Part shown: piece by piece, positions 25,219 to 32,821 of the stretch
Numbering within the stretch: the first letter of the stretch is position 1
Layout: the number at the start of each line of letters is the position of its first letter
NCBI GenBank assembly: GCA_002412965.1
Contig: DHWB01000003.1
Location: forward strand, 176,504 to 240,503
Source: Desulfomicrobium sp. UBA5193
Lineage (GTDB): Bacteria > Desulfobacterota > Desulfovibrionia > Desulfovibrionales > Desulfomicrobiaceae
Length of the DNA stretch: 64,000 nucleotides
Direction: 5' to 3'
Program-made: the position numbers and the translations under genes
Notes under the pieces: generated by a model
What the model was told of the DNA's origin: nothing
Databases searched by the model: none
The model's input: the letters and a program-made list of their open reading frames with translations, nothing else

Positions 25219-26388
25219 ATGTCTCACCACACCACACCAAACAAGACATTCTGGACTCCGGCGAACATCCTTACCGCCGTCATCCTGGTCATTGGCTTGG
25301 TTCTGACAGTCAAGCGGTTCACCATGGGAATCGGGTCGGTGACCAATCTGAGCGATGACAACCCCTGGGGTATCTGGATCGGTTTCGACCTGCTCTGCGG
25401 CGTCGCATTGGCCGCCGGCGGATACACGACATCCGCCGCAGTGTACCTCTTCGGCATGAAGAAATATCATTCCGCGGTGCGCCCGGCCATCACCACCGCG
25501 TTTCTGGGCTACGCCTTCGTCGTTTTCGCCCTGTTGTACGATCTGGGCCGCTACTACCGGTTGCCGTACCCCCTGACCATTTACCCCGGCCCCACCTCCT
25601 TCCTCTTTGAAGTAGGTCTGTGTGTGGCCCTGTATCTTACTGTTCTGGCCATCGAATTCTCGCCAGCGGTGTGGGAAACCCTGCGCTGGAAGAAGTTGCG
25701 CCATTACGCTCACAGCCTGACCTTGGTGTTGACCATCTTCGGCGTCGTCCTTTCGACCCTGCATCAGTCGTCCCTGGGCGGGCTGTACATGATCGCTCCG
25801 TCCAAACTGCATCCTTTGTGGTACTCTCCGTACCTGGCGGTCTTCTTCTTTATTTCGAGCATCCCCGCCGGCCTCTCCATGGTTATTTTCGAGGGCGGCC
25901 TTTCCCACAAGTTCCTGCATCACAAGATGGACGAAACCCACATCGAGGAAGCTCCCGGCGTGACGCTTGGCTTTGCCAAGGCTGCTGCCGTCGTTCTTTT
26001 CGGGTACTTCAACCTGAAGTGGATCGGAGTGGCCCTGGACAACAACTGGCATCTTCTGTTCACGGGCTGGGGCGCCTGGTTCCTGGTTGAAATGCTCGGA
26101 TTCGTGCTCCTGCCATGTCTGATGTATGCGATGGCGGCGCGCGAGAAGAACGAGAAGCTGGCTTTCTATGCCTCCATCGTGACGGTTCTGGGCATTGTGC
26201 TCAATCGCCTGAACATCTCCCTGGTGGCCTTCAACTGGCAGCTCCCGGCCGAAGCCCGTTACATTCCTTCGTGGGAAGAGATCATGATCACAGTATTCAT
26301 TGTCACCCTTGAAATCACCGTGTTGCGGTTCTGCCTGAGTAAGCTGCCGATCCTGCATGAACACCCTGAATTCAAGGGCGCGCACTAA
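25219..26388 (+). CDS. hmcC: HmcC, NrfD/PsrC-type integral membrane subunit
   Basis: 389 residues with about ten hydrophobic helices and the NrfD-family features (for example DDNPWGIWIGFDLLCGVALA near the start). NrfD-type subunits interact with quinones or transfer electrons and protons at the membrane. Together with the ferredoxin HmcB it forms the usual NrfC/NrfD-like pair. The ATG at 25219 is preferred over an in-frame GTG two codons earlier because AAGGAGGAG is better spaced. Confidence 0.93.
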   Translation: MSHHTTPNKTFWTPANILTAVILVIGLVLTVKRFTMGIGSVTNLSDDNPWGIWIGFDLLCGVALAAGGYTTSAAVYLFGMKKYHSAVRPAITTAFLGYAFVVFALLYDLGRYYRLPYPLTIYPGPTSFLFEVGLCVALYLTVLAIEFSPAVWETLRWKKLRHYAHSLTLVLTIFGVVLSTLHQSSLGGLYMIAPSKLHPLWYSPYLAVFFFISSIPAGLSMVIFEGGLSHKFLHHKMDETHIEEAPGVTLGFAKAAAVVLFGYFNLKWIGVALDNNWHLLFTGWGAWFLVEMLGFVLLPCLMYAMAAREKNEKLAFYASIVTVLGIVLNRLNISLVAFNWQLPAEARYIPSWEEIMITVFIVTLEITVLRFCLSKLPILHEHPEFKGAH

Positions 26389-26401
26389 AGGAGGCTTAAA
26401 A

Positions 26402-26551
26402 ATGGAATTCATGACGCTTCATGACTTCATGTTCTGGACCAAGGGTATGGCCTATGTCGGTATGGGCGTTGGTCTGGTGGCATTTGTGGCCTTCTGGCTG
26501 TTCCTGACCGAAAGGGATGAGGACAAGTTCGCTGACAAGGAAGAAGAATAG
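26402..26551 (+). CDS. hmcD: HmcD, small membrane subunit
   Basis: A 49-residue protein with a single membrane helix (about 16-34, YVGMGVGLVAFVAFWLFL) and a strongly acidic C-terminus ending DKEEE. Its position between hmcC and hmcE and its size match HmcD of Desulfovibrio. The start at 26402 has AAGGAGG upstream; the longer open frame overlaps hmcC. Confidence 0.88.
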   Translation: MEFMTLHDFMFWTKGMAYVGMGVGLVAFVAFWLFLTERDEDKFADKEEE

Positions 26552-26585
26552 GCTCGGTCCTTTCCGACCAATGAAGGAGTAATCT

Positions 26586-27260
26586 ATGTATGAGATATTG
26601 ACTGGTCCGCTGCTCTGGATTTCCTTTGCGGTTTTCTTTGTCGGCCTGACCGCCCGGGTGGTGCTGTACTTCCTCGGGCTCGACTGGAGGCTGGACCGCG
26701 TGGCCTACAAGCCGCACATGGCCTACGGGCTCAAAGGCGCCTTCAGATCCGTATACCGTTGGCTGTTGCCTTTCGGGACATATAGTTGGCGGGCTAAACC
26801 CATATTCACGGTAATGTTTTTCGCCTTTCATATCGGCCTCGTCATTGTTCCTCTGTTCCTGGAGGGACACGCCGTCATGATCCGCAACGGTCTTGGCATC
26901 AACTGGCCGGCAATGCCGCAGATTCTGGCCGATGTGCTCGCCATTGCGGCGCTGGTCGGCGGTCTTGGCATCGCCGTGCGTCGTCTGCTGCTGCCCGAAG
27001 TGCGCATTTTGACTGATTTCAAGGATATCATGCTGCTGGTGCTGATCCTGACGCTGTTGGCCTCCGGCATCATCGCCACCTATCATACGGCCAATTATTC
27101 GTTCTGGATCACTCTGCACGTGCTGTGCGGCGTGATTGTGCTGCTGACCGCTCCCTTCACCAAGCTGTCTCATATTGCGCTGTTCTTTTGCACACGCATT
27201 CAGATCGGCATGGATTTCGGGATCAAGCGCGGCGGAATGAAGTCCAATTTTGACTGGTAA
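26586..27260 (+). CDS. hmcE: HmcE, cytochrome b-type membrane subunit
   Basis: 224 residues, five predicted membrane helices of the NarI type, with candidate haem-b histidines in FFAFHIGLV, EGHAVM, ATYHTAN and ITLHVLC. It probably passes electrons to the cytoplasmic HmcF. It is a paralogue of TmcC (shared WAMP/NWS-like and TKLSHI segments). It starts 34 nt after hmcD and ends 17 nt before hmcF. Confidence 0.92.
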   Translation: MYEILTGPLLWISFAVFFVGLTARVVLYFLGLDWRLDRVAYKPHMAYGLKGAFRSVYRWLLPFGTYSWRAKPIFTVMFFAFHIGLVIVPLFLEGHAVMIRNGLGINWPAMPQILADVLAIAALVGGLGIAVRRLLLPEVRILTDFKDIMLLVLILTLLASGIIATYHTANYSFWITLHVLCGVIVLLTAPFTKLSHIALFFCTRIQIGMDFGIKRGGMKSNFDW

Positions 27261-27277
27261 GCCAAGAGGAATACGAT

Positions 27278-28660
27278 ATGCCCGAAGGTACAATTTGTAA
27301 TAAGAGACCCGTTGCCAACCGAGAGGACCTTGATGCCCTCTTGGCGGACAGCAACGGCAAGAAATACTATGCGGAAATGGAACAACTGGATGTCGATGCC
27401 GAGAAGCTCTGGGCAACCATTCAGAAGACCATGAAGTCACGAACCAAAACCTGGCTGGAGATCTGCGCCCATTGCGGACTCTGCGCCGACAGTTGTTTTC
27501 TGTACAGCGTGAACGAGCGCGATCCCAAGCAGGTGCCTTCGTACAAGATCCAGTCCACCTTGGGCGAGATCGTCAAGAAGAAGGGGCACGTGACCAACGA
27601 GTTCATGCGCATGTGCATGGACACCGCCTGGTCCAAATGCACCTGCTGCAACCGTTGCGGCTCTTTCTGCCCCTACGGCATCGACATGGGCGTCATGTTC
27701 GGCTACCTGCGCGGCCTGCTCCATTCCCAGGGTTTCGTGCCGTGGGAGCTCAAGATCGGTTCCGGCATGCACCGTCTGTTCCGCGCCCAGATGGACGTCA
27801 CCGTCGAAGAATTTGTGGATACCTGCGAATGGATGGTCGACGAGGCCCTGGAAGAATGGCCTTGCCTCGAAATCCCGGTGGACAAGGAAGATGCCGACAT
27901 CGTCTACATGATCAACGCCCGCGAGGCCAAACATTACCCTGAAGACATCGTCGAAGCGGCCATCCTGTTCCACGTGGCCGGGGAGAATTGGACCATGCCC
28001 AGCGAGGGCTGGGAAATGACCAGTCTCTCCATGTTCGCCGGTGACTGGGAAGCCTGCAAGATGCAGGTCGAAACCGTTTATGGCGCCATGGAACGTCTGC
28101 GTCCCAAACGCATGGTTGCTACAGAATGCGGGCACGCCTACCGTGCCACGGTCATTGAAGGTCCGTACTGGGCCGGTCGACCTGATGGACAACCTCCTGT
28201 GGAATGTCTGCACTACGTGGAATGGGTGGCTGAAGCTTTAGAAACAGGCAAGCTCAAGATCGATCCAACCAAGAGAATCAAGGAGCCAGTCACCCTTCAG
28301 GACTCCTGCAACTATGTGCGTAATGCGGGTCTGCGTGACTGTGGCCGGATCATCATGAAACACATTGCGGAAGACTTCCGTGAAATGGCGCCCAACAAGG
28401 AGCACAACTATTGTTGTGGCGGTGGTGGCGGCTTTAATGGTATCGGACGCTATCGCAAGCAGCGCAACGTTGCACTGAAGATGAAGCGTGAACAGATTTT
28501 GGCCACGGGTGCGAAGTTCGTCATTGCCCCCTGTCATAACTGCTGGGATGCCATCCGCGATCTGGAAGAAGAATTCGAGATTGGTATCCGCTGGAGCTTC
28601 CTGAAGCCGCTTCTGATCAAGATGCTGGTGGTTCCAGAGCATCTCTTGCCGCAGGAATAA
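27278..28660 (+). CDS. hmcF: HmcF, HdrD-like cytoplasmic iron-sulfur subunit
   Basis: 460 residues. Two [4Fe-4S] motifs, CAHCGLCADSC and CTCCNRCGSFC, lie in the first ~135 residues. The C-terminal CCG domain has TECGHAYRA, CNYVRNAGL, CCGGGGGF and APCHNCWD, as in heterodisulfide reductase HdrD. It is the cytoplasmic end of the Hmc chain and a paralogue of TmcB. A double-palindrome hairpin follows 15 nt after the stop. Confidence 0.94.
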   Translation: MPEGTICNKRPVANREDLDALLADSNGKKYYAEMEQLDVDAEKLWATIQKTMKSRTKTWLEICAHCGLCADSCFLYSVNERDPKQVPSYKIQSTLGEIVKKKGHVTNEFMRMCMDTAWSKCTCCNRCGSFCPYGIDMGVMFGYLRGLLHSQGFVPWELKIGSGMHRLFRAQMDVTVEEFVDTCEWMVDEALEEWPCLEIPVDKEDADIVYMINAREAKHYPEDIVEAAILFHVAGENWTMPSEGWEMTSLSMFAGDWEACKMQVETVYGAMERLRPKRMVATECGHAYRATVIEGPYWAGRPDGQPPVECLHYVEWVAEALETGKLKIDPTKRIKEPVTLQDSCNYVRNAGLRDCGRIIMKHIAEDFREMAPNKEHNYCCGGGGGFNGIGRYRKQRNVALKMKREQILATGAKFVIAPCHNCWDAIRDLEEEFEIGIRWSFLKPLLIKMLVVPEHLLPQE

Positions 28661-28674
28661 GTCTGTCCAGACAA

Positions 28675-28703
28675 CGGCATGCCGCTTCCAAGGCGGCATG
28701 CCG
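28675..28703 (+). repeat. Hairpin made of two copies of a 10-bp palindrome
   Basis: CGGCATGCCG occurs at 28675-28684 and 28694-28703. Each copy is self-complementary, and together they form a 10-bp stem with a 7-nt loop (GGCATGCCGC / GCGGCATGCC). No U-tract follows. It lies between hmcF and usp and may act as an mRNA processing or stability element, or as a protein-binding site. Confidence 0.6.
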
Positions 28704-28725
28704 CAAACAGAACGGGAGTTGACAT

Positions 28726-29637
28726 ATGTTTACAAAGATTCTGTTCGCCACCTCCGGCTCTCCCTGTTGTGATGCCGCAGCGCGTGTCGCGTTCGACTTG
28801 GCAGCGCGTTATAATGCCAAGCTTTTCGTGTTCCATGTTTTGGGAACCCCCAGTCGAGGGTTCAGCCAGGTCGTGGTTGATGTGCGAACTGGCGAGAGAG
28901 TGGAATTGGATGATGATTATATCTTGTGGGTCAAGGACGAACTCAAAAACACCTACGACCGTCAGATGAAAAGCGGCGTCGACTGCGAAATCGAGACCGC
29001 CGTTGGTATCCAGCATCGTGAAGTGCTGCGCAAGGCCCGTCAGGAAGACGTGGATCTCATTGTCATGGGCGCGAGCACGACCGGATGTGAAGCCGATGCC
29101 GACGCCTATCAACGTCATTTCGCAGGTTCGACCCTGCAGCGTGTGGCCAAGGCCTCAAAGGCCCCTGTGCTGGTCGTCAACCGTCCGGTGGCTTCTTTCT
29201 GGGGCGGATTCACCAACATCGTTTTCGGCGCTGATTTTTCCAAGGCATCCGAATATGCGTTCAAGTTCGCGCTCAATACGGCCAAGGAATTGAACGCCAA
29301 ACTGCACGTCTTCCATGCGGTCGATATCGGATCCACCCACAGCCTTGTCTCTCAGAAGGCGCTCGATGACAAAATGATCGAAGCCAGGGATCGGATGCGC
29401 AGGAAATACCTGATTCAAGCCGGGGACTTCAAGAACATCTCGGCTGACATCTGGGAAGGCATTCCGTATGTTGAAATTGTTAAGTATGCTCGTGAAAAAC
29501 AGGCCGATCTGATCATCATGGCGCATCATTCCACAGATGTCAGTGAAGAGAATTCCGCCTTCGGGCATACTTTGGAGCAGGTGTTGTTGCGTGCGACGTG
29601 CCCGGTTGCCTCGGTCAACCGTCCTGACAAAGTTTAA
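28726..29637 (+). CDS. Tandem universal stress protein (UspA family)
   Basis: 303 residues with two Usp domains (about 1-147 and 155-300). The first keeps the nucleotide-binding pattern VMGAST...FAGSTLQRV; in the second the loop is altered (MAHHST...FGHTLEQV). Usp proteins respond to starvation and redox or energy stress. The gene sits between hmcF and rrf1, a place where I know of no usp in D. vulgaris, so it is probably part of this operon or its control circuit. Confidence 0.9.
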   Translation: MFTKILFATSGSPCCDAAARVAFDLAARYNAKLFVFHVLGTPSRGFSQVVVDVRTGERVELDDDYILWVKDELKNTYDRQMKSGVDCEIETAVGIQHREVLRKARQEDVDLIVMGASTTGCEADADAYQRHFAGSTLQRVAKASKAPVLVVNRPVASFWGGFTNIVFGADFSKASEYAFKFALNTAKELNAKLHVFHAVDIGSTHSLVSQKALDDKMIEARDRMRRKYLIQAGDFKNISADIWEGIPYVEIVKYAREKQADLIIMAHHSTDVSEENSAFGHTLEQVLLRATCPVASVNRPDKV

Positions 29638-29667
29638 TCGTGTAACTCTTATCATGTTTGGGGGTGT

Positions 29668-30024
29668 ATGATGGCCAAGAAGATTCTGATCATTGATGAC
29701 GATCCCAACATCGTTACGTACCTGGAAGATATTTTTCAGGATGCGGGTTATGCTACCTGCAAGGCTACGGATGGTGCCGATGCCCTGGCCGTAGTCAAAC
29801 AGGAAAAGCCGGATTTGATTACTTTGGATCTGGAAATGCCCAAGGAATGGGGACCGCGGTTTTACCGTGAATTGAGCCAGGAAGACGAGTACAAGAATAT
29901 TCCCGTCATCGTCATCAGCGGCCTGTCCGGAAACAAGTACGCAATCCAGAAGGCTGTGGCTTCTTTTACCAAGCCCTTTGACCGCGATGAGCTTTTGAAA
30001 GTGATCAAGGAAACCATCGGCTAG
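29668..30024 (+). CDS. rrf1: Rrf1-like single-domain response regulator
   Basis: 118 residues, a lone CheY-like receiver with no output domain. The acidic pair is in IIDDDPN, the phospho-acceptor Asp in LITLDLEMP, the conserved Ser in VIVISG, and the Lys in FTKPFD. Rrf1 of the Desulfovibrio hmc operon is a receiver of this kind. Its likely partner is the kinase encoded just downstream. The first of two adjacent ATG codons is taken; 29671 is equally possible. A strong terminator follows. Confidence 0.88.
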   Translation: MMAKKILIIDDDPNIVTYLEDIFQDAGYATCKATDGADALAVVKQEKPDLITLDLEMPKEWGPRFYRELSQEDEYKNIPVIVISGLSGNKYAIQKAVASFTKPFDRDELLKVIKETIG

Positions 30025-30041
30025 CCGCAATCTTTATTCAT

Positions 30042-30087
30042 AAAACCCTTGCCCGGACACTTCCGTGAGACGAGCAAGGGTTTTTTT
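30042..30087 (+). terminator. Rho-independent terminator after rrf1
   Basis: AAACCCTTGC pairs with GCAAGGGTTT around a ~21-nt loop, and seven T follow. It would end the hmc-usp-rrf1 transcript or reduce read-through into the kinase gene. Confidence 0.88.
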
Positions 30088-30097
30088 GTGATATCCT

Positions 30098-31621
30098 ATG
30101 CACGACATTGTCATCTCTGAATCCATCGTGATTATCGCCAAGGATCCTGAACACGGGAGAGCCTTGGCGCAGATATTGAATGAATACGGTTATCAGTCTT
30201 CCAACAGCGACTATGACGATGCGCTCGTCACTGTCAGCGTCGTGCGACCCCGGTTGGCTATCCTCGGGATTTGCGACTGTGAAGAGGGGCAATTCCTGCT
30301 GCAGAAGATCCGTTGCGGATTTCCCGAGACGCGTATCATTGTTCTGGTGCCGGACGGCGAATATCAGATGGGGCTGGACTTTCTGGCGGACGGGGCTTCG
30401 GACTTTCTGTTCAAACCCGTTTCGGAAAGAGCGCTGCGCATTACACTCGACCGTGCGCTGACTTTTTTGGATTTGATGCAAGAGAAGGACATTTTCAAGG
30501 AAAAGAACAAGATCCTAGAGGCGAGCCATCAGCTTTGCCGCCAACTTTTTGATGAAGTACCCTGTTATATTTCGGTTCAGAATAAAGACAGGCGCATTGT
30601 GCGAGCAAACAGGCAGTTCAAACTCGATTTCGGGTCCTGTCTGGGTGAGCGCTGCTACGAGATCTATAAGCATCGCACGCATCCCTGTCCGCAATGTCCG
30701 GTGGAAGAGACCTTCCGGGACGGCATGGTCCATCAGACAGAGGAAGTTGTCACAACCCGCAGCGGCCAGCAGAAAATCGTGCTGACGCTGACGGCTCCTC
30801 TGCGGGATGAGCGCGGCGAAATCAACGAGGTCATGGAACTCGCCACGGATATTTCCCAGATTCGGGAACTTCAGGATCGCCTCACATCGCTTGGACTTTT
30901 TATCGGTTCCATATCGCATGGAGTGCGAGGGATGCTGACCGCTCTGGACGGAGGGCTGTATCGGCTGGAAAAGGGAATTCAAAACAAGGATCTGGATCTG
31001 GTCGCCAATGGCGCGGAACGGGTCAAACTCATGATTTCCCGGATTCGCAATTCCGTTCTGGAGATGTTGTATTACTCCAAGGACAGGGATCTCAACATCC
31101 AGCTTCTTGATGTGCAGAGCTTTGGAGATGGAGTGGCCAACTTCGTCGAACCAAAAGCCACCAAAGCGGATATTCGCTTTCAGAAAGAATTTCACGGAAA
31201 TCTGGGTCGGTTTGAAATTGACCCCGAAGTCATTTCCGCAGGGTTGGTCAACATCCTGGAGAACGCGGTTGACGCGTGCATCGAGGATGACACCAAGGAC
31301 AGGCACGTCGTCACGTTCATCGTTGAAGGCGCTAAGGACAAGATTTCGTTTGTCGTTCGAGACAATGGCCACGGCATTGACCGATCAACTCAGGAAAAAA
31401 TGTTTTCCCTCTTTTTTTCTTCCAAGGGCAGCAAAGGTACAGGTCTTGGATTGTACATTGCCAATGATGTCGTTCATCAGCATGGTGGGCAGATAATTGT
31501 GGATTCAACCTTGGGGGAAGGTACGGAGTTTCGGGTGGAATTGCCCAGGAAATATGTGAAAAAAGAATCCCGGGCAGAGGAAGCGGTGCTTGAATCCGCC
31601 CAGCCTGGCAGCATAGGCTAG
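30098..31621 (+). CDS. Histidine kinase with degenerate receiver and cysteine-rich PAS
   Basis: 507 residues, soluble. Residues 5-120 form a receiver-like domain in which the phospho-acceptor position is glycine (LAILG57), though the Lys of FKPVS is kept, so it is a pseudo-receiver. A PAS domain follows (about 145-265) with C181, C186, C197 and C200 (CLGERC...HPCPQC), a set that could hold a metal or iron-sulfur centre. The kinase core has the H-box H274 (SISHGVRG), N-box NILENAVDA, and G boxes DNGHGID and GTGLGL. Its place between rrf1 and rrf2 makes Rrf1 the likely substrate. Confidence 0.9.
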   Translation: MHDIVISESIVIIAKDPEHGRALAQILNEYGYQSSNSDYDDALVTVSVVRPRLAILGICDCEEGQFLLQKIRCGFPETRIIVLVPDGEYQMGLDFLADGASDFLFKPVSERALRITLDRALTFLDLMQEKDIFKEKNKILEASHQLCRQLFDEVPCYISVQNKDRRIVRANRQFKLDFGSCLGERCYEIYKHRTHPCPQCPVEETFRDGMVHQTEEVVTTRSGQQKIVLTLTAPLRDERGEINEVMELATDISQIRELQDRLTSLGLFIGSISHGVRGMLTALDGGLYRLEKGIQNKDLDLVANGAERVKLMISRIRNSVLEMLYYSKDRDLNIQLLDVQSFGDGVANFVEPKATKADIRFQKEFHGNLGRFEIDPEVISAGLVNILENAVDACIEDDTKDRHVVTFIVEGAKDKISFVVRDNGHGIDRSTQEKMFSLFFSSKGSKGTGLGLYIANDVVHQHGGQIIVDSTLGEGTEFRVELPRKYVKKESRAEEAVLESAQPGSIG

Positions 31622-31644
31622 GCCATGAAACCTCGGAGGAACGC

Positions 31645-32061
31645 ATGCGTTTAACCACGCGAAGCAGGTATGGAACTCGACTGTTGCTCGACATTGCCAT
31701 TAATCAGGACAGGGGGTGGGTCAATACCACGGACATCGCCAGACGTCAGAAAATTTCCCAGAAATATATCGAAAAATTGATCACCGGGCTGCGTCGAGGT
31801 GGTTTGATCGAAAGCAAGAGAGGGCCCTTTGGCGGTCATAAGCTGGCCAAGCCGTCCTTGGATATCACGGTAGGGGATGTCGTCCGGGCATTGGAGGAAA
31901 AAGTTGCGCTGACCCAGTGCGCGGAAGGAGAGCCCATTTGCGGCGAGTGCTCGCTGGCAGGAGAATGCGTGACCCAGTTTGTCTGGATTGAGGCCAGCAA
32001 TGTGCTCATGCAGACCCTTGATTCCTACCGTCTCGGAGATCTGATCGCCCGTAAGGGGTAG
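31645..32061 (+). CDS. rrf2: Rrf2 family transcriptional regulator
   Basis: 138 residues, winged-helix repressor of the Rrf2/IscR family. The DNA-binding region is residues 1-70 (MRLTTRSRYGTRLLLDIA, RGPFGGHKLAKP). Cysteines C92, C99, C102 and C108 fall where IscR has its [2Fe-2S] ligands (C92, C98, C104), which suggests iron-sulfur or redox sensing. In D. vulgaris Rrf2 is encoded at the end of the hmc operon and affects its expression, so it may bind the repeats upstream of hmcA. Start at 31645 has CGGAGGAACGC upstream. Confidence 0.93.
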   Translation: MRLTTRSRYGTRLLLDIAINQDRGWVNTTDIARRQKISQKYIEKLITGLRRGGLIESKRGPFGGHKLAKPSLDITVGDVVRALEEKVALTQCAEGEPICGECSLAGECVTQFVWIEASNVLMQTLDSYRLGDLIARKG

Positions 32062-32099
32062 CTCTTATCCGAACTGATTTGCGCGGAAGAGATCGAATG

Positions 32100-32134
32100 A
32101 AAGGTGGCCCCCATGTCGTGAGCCACCTTTTTTA
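32100..32134. terminator. Terminator between rrf2 and the nitroreductase gene
   Basis: AAAGGTGGC / GCCACCTTT stem with a 13-nt loop, followed by TTTTT on the + strand. It overlaps the stop codon of the convergent nitroreductase gene and may serve both strands. Confidence 0.88.
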
Positions 32135-32713
32135 TTCCCCGCGTTTGAGCACGATGAGATCGCTTAAGCTCCTTTTGGGCACATAATGAACACCGGCCTC
32201 GTCGCGGTAATATCTGATCGAGTCATCCGCGGGCAGGTCCACGATACGCACGTCTTCCTTGGGTTTGCCCAAGGCCAGGACTAGGCTGACTTCCATCTCC
32301 GGTTGCAGGGAGAAATGCGCGCGCAATTTTTCCCGGTCCAGCGCTCCGATCATGCAGCCGCCCATGCCTTTTTCCACAGCGCCCAGCAGCATGGTCTGAG
32401 CCATGATGCCAAGGTCGAACTTGGCGAAGTCCCAATCTTTGGCAGTATTGACCATGATGATGTAGGCCGATGGCTGTTCCGCTGGCGCAGGACCTTTCCA
32501 GTCTGTGAGATACGCGGCCCATTTGAGGCAGGCGAATATCGCGTCGTTGTCGGCTGGCGAAGTGCTCAGGATGAACCGCAAGGGCTGTTTGTTGGCCGCC
32601 GAAGGACAAAACCTGGCCACATCCACGAGTTCTTCAAGGGTGCGCATGGAAATGGTCGCACTGTGGTCGAATTTGCGATAGCTTCGGCTGGACTGGACGA
32701 GTTGTTTGAGCAT
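32132..32713 (-). CDS. Nitroreductase family FMN protein
   Basis: 193 residues. The N-terminal SSRSYRKFDHSATISMRTLEELVD segment and the FCPSAANKQPLRF motif are typical of FMN-dependent nitroreductases, as are the central DLGIMAQTMLLGAVEKGMGGCMIG stretch and the C-terminal LALGKPKEDVRIVD. It probably reduces a nitro-aromatic, quinone or flavin substrate with NAD(P)H. The start at 32713 is chosen for GGAG 6 nt upstream; longer forms up to 32806 are possible. The gene lies behind tgt, 108 nt away. Confidence 0.85.
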   Translation of the reverse strand: MLKQLVQSSRSYRKFDHSATISMRTLEELVDVARFCPSAANKQPLRFILSTSPADNDAIFACLKWAAYLTDWKGPAPAEQPSAYIIMVNTAKDWDFAKFDLGIMAQTMLLGAVEKGMGGCMIGALDREKLRAHFSLQPEMEVSLVLALGKPKEDVRIVDLPADDSIRYYRDEAGVHYVPKRSLSDLIVLKRGE

Positions 32714-32821
32714 GGGCGGCTCCATTTTCTGTTTGCGGTCAAAGTGTTCTTTTCCGTTCTTCAGGCGGACAGCATCGGTTATCCGTGAACATCCGCGCTT
32801 TGGCACGCACCTGGAATAGGT

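Noticed and set aside
24661..26412. Long antisense open frame across hmcB and hmcC (583 codons)
   Set aside because: It is a shadow of strongly supported + strand genes, with low-complexity His/Gln/Gly composition and no motifs.
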